Of a stretch of DNA of 6,604 nt, positions 1-4,385 are shown in pieces (the stretch's first letter is position 1; every line of letters begins with the position of its first letter). The position numbers were made by a program, and so were the translations under genes. Where the stretch lies: contig DOUP01000130.1 of NCBI GenBank assembly GCA_003520545.1, positions 1 to 6,604 on the forward strand. The letters run 5' to 3'. Source of the DNA: Maritimibacter sp. (GTDB taxonomy: Bacteria > Pseudomonadota > Alphaproteobacteria > Rhodobacterales > Rhodobacteraceae). The notes under the pieces are model-generated. The model saw only the letters and a list, made by a program, of their open reading frames with translations, was not told where the DNA came from and made no database searches.

Positions 1-1123
1 AAATCACCGAGGGCGCGGTGGTGATGAGCTCGATGTTGTACTCACGCTCGATCCGGTCGCGGATGACTTCGAGGTGCAGAAGGCCAAGGAAGCCGCAGCG
101 GAAGCCAAAACCAAGGGCGGCGGAGGTTTCCATCTCGTAGCTGAAGGAGGCGTCGTTCAGCGCCAGCTTCTCGATCGCGTCGCGCAGGTCTTCGAATTCC
201 GCTGAATCAACCGGGAAGAGACCGCAGAACACCACCGGGATCGACGGGTTGAAGCCGGGGAGCGGTTTCTCGCAGCCCTTCTTCTCATGCGTGATCGTGT
301 CGCCGACCTTGGTATCGCGGACCTGTTTGATCGACGCGGTGAGAAAGCCGATTTCGCCGGGCGCAAGCTCGGTCACGGTTTCCATCTGCGGGCGGAAGAC
401 GCCGATGCGGTCCACAGGATAGGTGGCGCCGGTTTGCATCATCTTGATCTTGTCGCCCTTTTTCAGGACGCCGTCCATGATCCGGACCAGCACGACGACA
501 CCGAGGTAGGGGTCATACCAGCTGTCCACCAGCATCGCCTTGAGCGGCGCGTCGCGGTCGCCTTCGGGGGCGGGCAGCAGGTGGACGATGCTTTCCAGCA
601 CCTCGCGGATGCCCTCACCGGTCTTGGCCGAGACGGCGATGGCGCCGGAGGCGTCGATGCCGATCACGTCCTCGACCTGTTCGGCCACGCGGGAAATGTC
701 GGAGGCCGGAAGGTCGATCTTGTTGAAAACCGGCACGATTTCGTGGCCCGCGTCGATGGCCTGGTAGACATTGGCAAGCGTCTGCGCCTCGACGCCCTGG
801 GTCGAGTCCACCACCAGGAGCGAGCCTTCGACGGCGCGCATGGAGCGCGACACTTCGTAGGCGAAGTCGACGTGGCCGGGGGTGTCGATCAGGTTGAGCA
901 CGTAATGCTCGCCGTTGAGCGCCTCGTAGTCGATGCGCACGGTGTTGGCCTTGATCGTGATACCGCGCTCGCGCTCGATATCCATGGCGTCGAGCAACTG
1001 CTCTTTCATATCCCGGTCCGCCACGGTGTTGGTGGCTTGGATCAGGCGGTCGGCGAGCGTGGATTTCCCGTGGTCGATATGGGCGACGATGGAGAAATTT
1101 CGAATGTGGGCAAGGTCGGTCAT
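1..1123 (-). CDS. lepA: Elongation factor 4 (LepA), N-terminal 374 residues, cut by the window edge
   Basis: LepA is a ribosome-associated translational GTPase related to EF-G, often described as a back-translocase or initiation/biogenesis factor. The GTPase signatures are all visible: P-loop AHIDHGKST at residues 14-22, switch region RERGITIKA at 51-59, DTPGH at 80-84, NKID at 134-137 and SAK at 165-167. Domain II follows, then the start of domain III, which includes the family segment LITTAPSV at the left edge. Full-length LepA is about 600 residues, so about 225 residues, including the LepA-specific C-terminal domain, lie outside the window. The start is the ATG at 1123-1121, directly before the conserved TDLAHIRNFSIVAHIDHGKS opening. 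No clear Shine-Dalgarno sequence precedes it. It diverges from the phosphofructokinase gene. Nothing in the visible part suggests damage. The family assignment is essentially certain. Confidence 0.97.
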   Translation of the reverse strand, partial: MTDLAHIRNFSIVAHIDHGKSTLADRLIQATNTVADRDMKEQLLDAMDIERERGITIKANTVRIDYEALNGEHYVLNLIDTPGHVDFAYEVSRSMRAVEGSLLVVDSTQGVEAQTLANVYQAIDAGHEIVPVFNKIDLPASDISRVAEQVEDVIGIDASGAIAVSAKTGEGIREVLESIVHLLPAPEGDRDAPLKAMLVDSWYDPYLGVVVLVRIMDGVLKKGDKIKMMQTGATYPVDRIGVFRPQMETVTELAPGEIGFLTASIKQVRDTKVGDTITHEKKGCEKPLPGFNPSIPVVFCGLFPVDSAEFEDLRDAIEKLALNDASFSYEMETSAALGFGFRCGFLGLLHLEVIRDRIEREYNIELITTAPSVI

Positions 1124-1339
1124 GGCGTTGGCAGATACCACCGCTTCGTGCCCCGTGGAAGTGGGGAAACGCAGGTCTCGCGGATTTGCGGCGGGAGAAG
1201 CGACGGGGGCTTGGCGGAATTTGGCCCGCCCGGGTCGATTGGCGGTCTTCTGCGAGGTCAAGGTGCGGGCCATTCAATTGGTCGGAGCACGCTGCACCAG
1301 AGGCTGGACGCCCCTGCCCGCCCCCGGTAGCGTCGTGTG
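1124..1339. other. Divergent intergenic region between lepA and the phosphofructokinase gene
   Basis: These 216 bases separate two divergently transcribed genes and must hold the promoters of both, but I see no convincing pair of -35 and -10 elements. On the minus strand a TTGACC hexamer (complement of 1256-1261) resembles a -35 box, but the sequence 17 bases downstream (TCGACC) is not a recognisable -10. Short open frames cross the region but none resembles a protein. No strong hairpin or riboswitch-like structure is evident by eye. Confidence 0.5.
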
Positions 1340-2287
1340 ATGGCAGGAATTCTCACCGTTACGCTCAATCCCGCGCTGGATATCTCGACCTCGACCCCGG
1401 TCCTGCGGCCGGAGGACAAGCTGCGGTGCCGGCCGACGACGCTCGACACGGGTGGTGGTGGCGTGAACGTGGCGCGTGCCATCGGTGAGCTTGGCGGGCG
1501 GGCTGCCGCTTTCGTCGCGCTGGCCGGGCACACCGGCGCGGCCTTCCGCGATCTTCTGGCCCAGGAACCGCTCGACCCGGTGGTCTTCGACATTCCCGGC
1601 GATACGCGGCAATCGTTTGCGGTGATCGACGAGACGACGGGCGAACAATACCGCTTCGTGATGCCCGGGCCGCGGTGGTCGCCCGATCTGGCCCAGGAAG
1701 CGATCGAGGGCATCGGCGCCGCGACCCCGCCCGGCGGCTACGTGGTTTTGTCAGGGAGCCAACCGCCGGGCGTGCCGGTGCATTTCCCGACCAACCTTGC
1801 CGCCGAAGTCGAAGCGGCCGACGCGAAGCTGATCCTCGACACCTCCGGCCCACCGCTTCACGCGCTGATGGGGGTCGGTTCGGCGCGCCAGCACGTACTG
1901 CGGCTCGACGATGCAGAGAGTGCGGAACTCGCCGGACGGCCCCTCACGTCGCGTGAGACGGTGGCCGACTTTGCCTCCTCGCTTATTTCCCGCGACATCG
2001 CCGAAATCGTCGTGCTGGCGCTGGGTCCGGACGGGTCCGTGCTCGCCACCAAGGATGGGGCCTGGCATGCCAACACCGTGGACGTGCAAGTCAAATCCAA
2101 GGTTGGCGCGGGGGACAGTTTCGTCGGGGCCTTCACGCTGGCGCTTGCCCAGGGCGCGGCGCCTGAAGAGGCGCTTGTGCGAGGTTGTGCCGGCGCGTCA
2201 GCCGCCGTCATGTCGGACGCGACAGGGCTATGCGCGCGCGCCGATGTCGAAGCTTTGGTCAAGACCGCGACGCTCGACCGGCTCTAG
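1340..2287 (+). CDS. pfkB: PfkB-family phosphofructokinase, Pfk-2 like
   Basis: Ribokinase-fold sugar kinase of 315 residues, the usual size, predicted to phosphorylate fructose 6-phosphate (or possibly fructose 1-phosphate or tagatose 6-phosphate) with ATP in the cytoplasm. Motifs in order: NPALD 10-14, KLRC 27-30, GGGGVNVARAI 38-48, TRQ 89-91, GEQYRFVMPG 101-110, LSGSQPPGV 137-145 and GAGDS 256-260 with the catalytic base Asp259. KLRC, the GEQYRFVMPG block and a late TGLC resembling GTRLC favour E. coli Pfk-2 over 1-phosphofructokinase. Counting from the ATG at 1340, Lys27 and Arg90 fall on the same numbers as in Pfk-2. A GTG at 1337 would add one residue and cannot be excluded. GGTAG at 1326-1330 is a weak ribosome site. 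The NXXE metal motif reads Asp-Asp-Ala-Glu (190-193), so its Asn is replaced. The nearest downstream gene on the same strand is 72 bases away and appears unrelated. Confidence 0.88.
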   Translation: MAGILTVTLNPALDISTSTPVLRPEDKLRCRPTTLDTGGGGVNVARAIGELGGRAAAFVALAGHTGAAFRDLLAQEPLDPVVFDIPGDTRQSFAVIDETTGEQYRFVMPGPRWSPDLAQEAIEGIGAATPPGGYVVLSGSQPPGVPVHFPTNLAAEVEAADAKLILDTSGPPLHALMGVGSARQHVLRLDDAESAELAGRPLTSRETVADFASSLISRDIAEIVVLALGPDGSVLATKDGAWHANTVDVQVKSKVGAGDSFVGAFTLALAQGAAPEEALVRGCAGASAAVMSDATGLCARADVEALVKTATLDRL

Positions 2288-2301
2288 GGCTACGCCCCAG
2301 C

Positions 2302-2330
2302 TTTTCCAAGCGGGAAACCTGTGGTATCTT
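2302..2330 (+). promoter_or_regulatory. Possible promoter for the small exported-protein gene
   Basis: TTTTCC (2302-2307) and TATCTT (2325-2330) are separated by 17 bases, and the second is preceded by TGG, giving an extended -10 arrangement. The -35 match is poor. If real, transcription would begin near 2337, downstream of the GTG at 2321, which agrees with translation from the ATG at 2360. By-eye prediction only. Confidence 0.28.
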
Positions 2331-2359
2331 CTGCGCCGTTCGGAACGTGGGGCTTGAAG

Positions 2360-2680
2360 ATGACCGTCAGAACCTCTGCCAAGCGCGCAATTGCCGGCGC
2401 CAGTGTCGGCTTGATGATCGCCGCGGTGCCCGCGCAGGCCGGGCTGATCGAACGGGCCTGCAATTCGTCTGACCGGAGTGGCGGAAACTCGACGCTGTGC
2501 GCCTGTATCCAGGCGGTCGCGGATCAAGTGCTCTCACCATCCGAGCAGCGGCTTGGCGCAGGCTTCTTCAAAGACCCGCACAAAAGCCAGGAAATACGCC
2601 AAAGCGACAGACAACAAGACGAGGTGTTCTGGCTTAAGTGGAAGCAGTTCGGTGAGGTCGCGGGCGACGCCTGCCGTTAA
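2360..2680 (+). CDS. Small exported protein with four cysteines, function unknown
   Basis: A 106-residue protein with a typical Sec signal peptide: basic start (TVRTSAKR), hydrophobic stretch to about residue 23, and an AQA|G cleavage site after Ala27. The mature part is about 79 residues with Cys34, Cys47, Cys49 and Cys105, so one or two disulfides in the periplasm are plausible. A charged segment, FFKDPHKSQEIRQSD, lies in the middle. From memory, similar proteins are widespread in Rhodobacterales and are sometimes labelled 'arginine transporter'; nothing here supports transport, since the mature chain has no membrane segment. The frame is open back to a GTG at 2321, but the ATG at 2360 puts the signal peptide at the N-terminus and is preferred. 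Its stop codon overlaps that of the convergent phosphatase gene. Real gene: likely. Function: not recognised. Confidence 0.85.
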   Translation: MTVRTSAKRAIAGASVGLMIAAVPAQAGLIERACNSSDRSGGNSTLCACIQAVADQVLSPSEQRLGAGFFKDPHKSQEIRQSDRQQDEVFWLKWKQFGEVAGDACR

Positions 2681-3123
2681 TCGAAACTCTTCAACAGTCC
2701 GCGCGCGCAATCCTCGACAAGATCGAGCGTCCCATCGAAATCACGGGTGTAATAGGGATCCGGCACCTCAGAGGCGCCCCTGTCCGGCGCAAAGTCGGTG
2801 AAAAGGTGGACCGGGGTCTTGTCCCCCGCCGGTCGCAACGCTTCGATATCGGCCAGGTTCTGGTCGTCCATCGCGATGATCAGATCGAAAGCCGCGAAAT
2901 CCTCGCGCTCGAACTGGCGCGCGCGGAGCGGATCGAGGTCATAGCCCCGGCGGCTCGCGGATGTGCGCATCGGCCCATAGGGCGGCTCGCCAACGTGCCA
3001 ACCGGACGTGCCCGCGCTGTCAAAACGGACGTCGCGGTCCCCGGCCAACGCGCGGGTAACACCTTCGGCTGAGGGAGAGCGGCAGATGTTTCCGAGGCAG
3101 ACGAAGAGGATGCGCGTGGTCAT
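2677..3123 (-). CDS. Low-molecular-weight protein tyrosine phosphatase
   Basis: Cytoplasmic phosphatase of 148 residues that hydrolyses phosphotyrosine through a cysteinyl-phosphate intermediate. The CX5R(S) loop reads CLGNICRSPSAEG from residue 9, with nucleophile Cys9 and phosphate-binding Arg15. The general acid is Asp122 in VPDPYY (120-125). DSAGTSGWHVG (35-45) and the IIAMDDQN segment (82-89) are also typical of the family, and the length is normal. The stand-alone form resembles the group that includes eukaryotic LMW-PTP. No tyrosine kinase or exopolysaccharide genes lie nearby, so a Wzb-like role cannot be claimed and substrates are unknown. It starts 38 bases after the membrane-protein gene on the same strand and is probably cotranscribed with it. 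AGGGTAG upstream of the ATG is a possible ribosome site. The stop overlaps that of the convergent exported-protein gene. Confidence 0.95.
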   Translation of the reverse strand: MTTRILFVCLGNICRSPSAEGVTRALAGDRDVRFDSAGTSGWHVGEPPYGPMRTSASRRGYDLDPLRARQFEREDFAAFDLIIAMDDQNLADIEALRPAGDKTPVHLFTDFAPDRGASEVPDPYYTRDFDGTLDLVEDCARGLLKSFD

Positions 3124-3161
3124 GGCGCTACCCTACCCGTGACCGCTTTACATGCAACCGG

Positions 3162-3587
3162 TCAGCGGAGCACGCCGCGGGCCGTCATGCGCTTCGCGTA
3201 GGCCCACAGCGCTATTGCGACGATGATGATCGCCAGGTTGAACAGCATGGCGCCCGGTCCCATCATGTCGACCAGCGCATTCCCCATCGACAGCACGGAA
3301 TGGACCGAGTTGCCTATAAGCCCGATGATCGAGAGCGCGAAGGCCCCGACGGCGAAGCGGGATTTGACCAGGATAAGAAGCGATCCGATCACGGCACCCC
3401 AGACGCCCAGCGCCCAGAAGACTTCGGCCCAAGCCGGAAAGTCCTGATACCAGGCGCGTTGTTCCTCGGTCATCATGCCCATGTAGCTCTCACCCGCAAA
3501 GTGCGCCATGACCCAGTCGAAGGCGCCGCCGGCGTTCCACAGAAGCGACAAGATCCCGACGACCCAGATGTGCCAGGGTGTTTTCAT
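3162..3587 (-). CDS. Small four-helix inner-membrane protein, function unknown
   Basis: A 141-residue hydrophobic protein with four likely membrane helices at about residues 6-27, 53-74, 78-99 and 110-130, ending in a basic cytoplasmic tail (AKRMTARGVLR). The first loop carries a conserved-looking stretch, MTEEQRAWYQDFPAW (39-53). From memory, relatives occur in Rhodobacterales and sphingomonads, some carrying the automatic label 'sugar transporter', which I consider unsupported: the protein is short and no transporter signature is visible. The open frame extends upstream to 3893 but would run antisense through the sirtuin gene. The ATG at 3587-3585 is chosen because it follows a strong GGAGGA ribosome site and begins MKTPWHIWVVG. 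It is followed after 38 bases by the tyrosine phosphatase gene, a likely operon, and diverges from the sirtuin gene. Confidence 0.85.
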   Translation of the reverse strand: MKTPWHIWVVGILSLLWNAGGAFDWVMAHFAGESYMGMMTEEQRAWYQDFPAWAEVFWALGVWGAVIGSLLILVKSRFAVGAFALSIIGLIGNSVHSVLSMGNALVDMMGPGAMLFNLAIIIVAIALWAYAKRMTARGVLR

Positions 3588-3593
3588 GCTGTG

Positions 3594-3599
3594 TCCTCC
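3594..3599 (-). promoter_or_regulatory. Strong ribosome binding site that fixes the membrane-protein start
   Basis: The minus strand reads GGAGGA six bases before the ATG at 3587-3585. It is the clearest Shine-Dalgarno sequence in the window and decides against the much longer open frame that begins at 3893. Confidence 0.8.
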
Positions 3600-3624
3600 G
3601 GCCTTGATCCTCCCCTCTGGAGCC

Positions 3625-3674
3625 GGTTCGGTCAAGCCCGCCAAGAACCAGTGGTTCCGGTTCCCGGCGGAACC
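3625..3674. promoter_or_regulatory. Cluster of GGTTC/GAACC half-sites with two perfect inverted repeats
   Basis: The 102-base gap between the divergent membrane-protein and sirtuin genes holds five GGTTC or GAACC words, at 3625, 3645, 3653, 3659 and 3670. They form two perfect inverted repeats: GAACCA-G-TGGTTC (3645-3657) and GGTTCC-CGGC-GGAACC (3659-3674). The arrangement could be an operator controlling one or both genes. Alternatively, the second palindrome could fold as an RNA hairpin ending five bases before the AGGG (3679-3682) that precedes the sirtuin ATG. No known regulator is recognised from the motif. Confidence 0.4.
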
Positions 3675-3689
3675 CATTAGGGTCGGCGC

Positions 3690-4385
3690 ATGAACATAGT
3701 GGTACTGACGGGCGCGGGCATTTCCGCCGAAAGCGGGCTGGGCACCTTTCGCGATGTGGACGGGCTTTGGACAAAATACGACCTGAACGATGTGGCAACG
3801 CCGGAAGGGTTTGCGCGCAATCCGGAGCTTGTGCAGGATTTCTACAACAGGCGCAGGGCCAATGCGCGTAGGGCCAAACCCAATGCGGCGCACGAGGCTT
3901 TGGCGCGGTTGGAGGCCGCCGACGGCGTTTCCTTGTCACTGGTGACACAGAACGTCGACGACCTGCATGAGCAGGCCGGATCGTGCAACGTCATACATAT
4001 GCACGGGCAGTTGGCACGGGCGCTGTGTGGGGCCTGCGCCCATCGGTGGGACGCGGGCGAAATGATGGCCGTCTCGGACCCATGTCCTGCCTGTGGTCGG
4101 CCCGCGACACGGCCCGATGTCGTCTGGTTTGGCGAGATGCCGTATCACATGGACCGGATTTTCGCGTTGTTGCTGGCCGCGGACCTGTTCGTCTCCATCG
4201 GCACGTCGGGCAGCGTTTATCCCGCTGCCGGCTTCGTGGCGGAAGCACGGTGCTCGGGCGTGGAGACGCTGGAGTTGAACCTTGAGCCTTCTGAAAACCA
4301 CCACGTCTTTGACGGCGGACGCTATGGTCCGGCCTCCGAGGTGGTGCCGCTGTGGGTGGCGGACGTGCTTGGCGGGGCCGGTTAG
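3690..4385 (+). CDS. cobB: NAD-dependent protein deacylase, sirtuin of the CobB type
   Basis: Removes acyl groups from lysine side chains using NAD, releasing nicotinamide and O-acyl-ADP-ribose; cytoplasmic. Sirtuin motifs are complete: GAGISAESG 8-16, TFRD 19-22, TQNVDDLHEQAG 86-97, catalytic His105 in HMHG, Zn cysteines 113, 116, 132 and 135, VWFGE 145-149 and GTSGSVYPAA 171-180. Tyr52 and Arg55 (FYNRR) match the Tyr-X-X-Arg pair of class III sirtuins such as E. coli CobB and SIRT5, which recognise succinyl or malonyl lysine, so desuccinylation is likely besides deacetylation. At 231 residues it is the short form, without the N-terminal extension of long E. coli CobB. The ATG at 3690 follows AGGG at 3679-3682 and begins directly at the Rossmann strand. 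It is divergent from the membrane-protein gene, and its TAG overlaps the stop of the convergent RTX gene. No acetyl-CoA synthetase or acyltransferase partner is visible. Confidence 0.95.
   Translation: MNIVVLTGAGISAESGLGTFRDVDGLWTKYDLNDVATPEGFARNPELVQDFYNRRRANARRAKPNAAHEALARLEAADGVSLSLVTQNVDDLHEQAGSCNVIHMHGQLARALCGACAHRWDAGEMMAVSDPCPACGRPATRPDVVWFGEMPYHMDRIFALLLAADLFVSIGTSGSVYPAAGFVAEARCSGVETLELNLEPSENHHVFDGGRYGPASEVVPLWVADVLGGAG

Noticed and set aside
1256..1261. TTGACC on the minus strand as a -35 box for lepA
   Set aside because: No plausible -10 hexamer lies 16-18 bases downstream, so a promoter call is not supported.
287..1330. Plus-strand open frame of 347 codons opposite lepA
   Set aside because: It is antisense to an unmistakable lepA, is rich in His, Asp, Val and Gly as expected of a complementary-strand shadow in high-GC DNA, and resembles no family.
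2287..2305. GGGC-TAC-GCCC hairpin followed by TTTT as a terminator of the phosphofructokinase gene
   Set aside because: The stem is only four base pairs and the T-run is four bases offset by several nucleotides; too weak to call.
2321..2359. GTG start at 2321 for the small exported protein
   Set aside because: It would add 13 residues in front of a well-formed signal peptide and overlaps a possible -10 element. The ATG at 2360 is more consistent.
3588..3893. N-terminal extension of the membrane protein to a start at 3893 (243 residues)
   Set aside because: The extension is antisense to the sirtuin coding region, has no membrane-protein character and would bypass the strong GGAGGA site that precedes the ATG at 3587.
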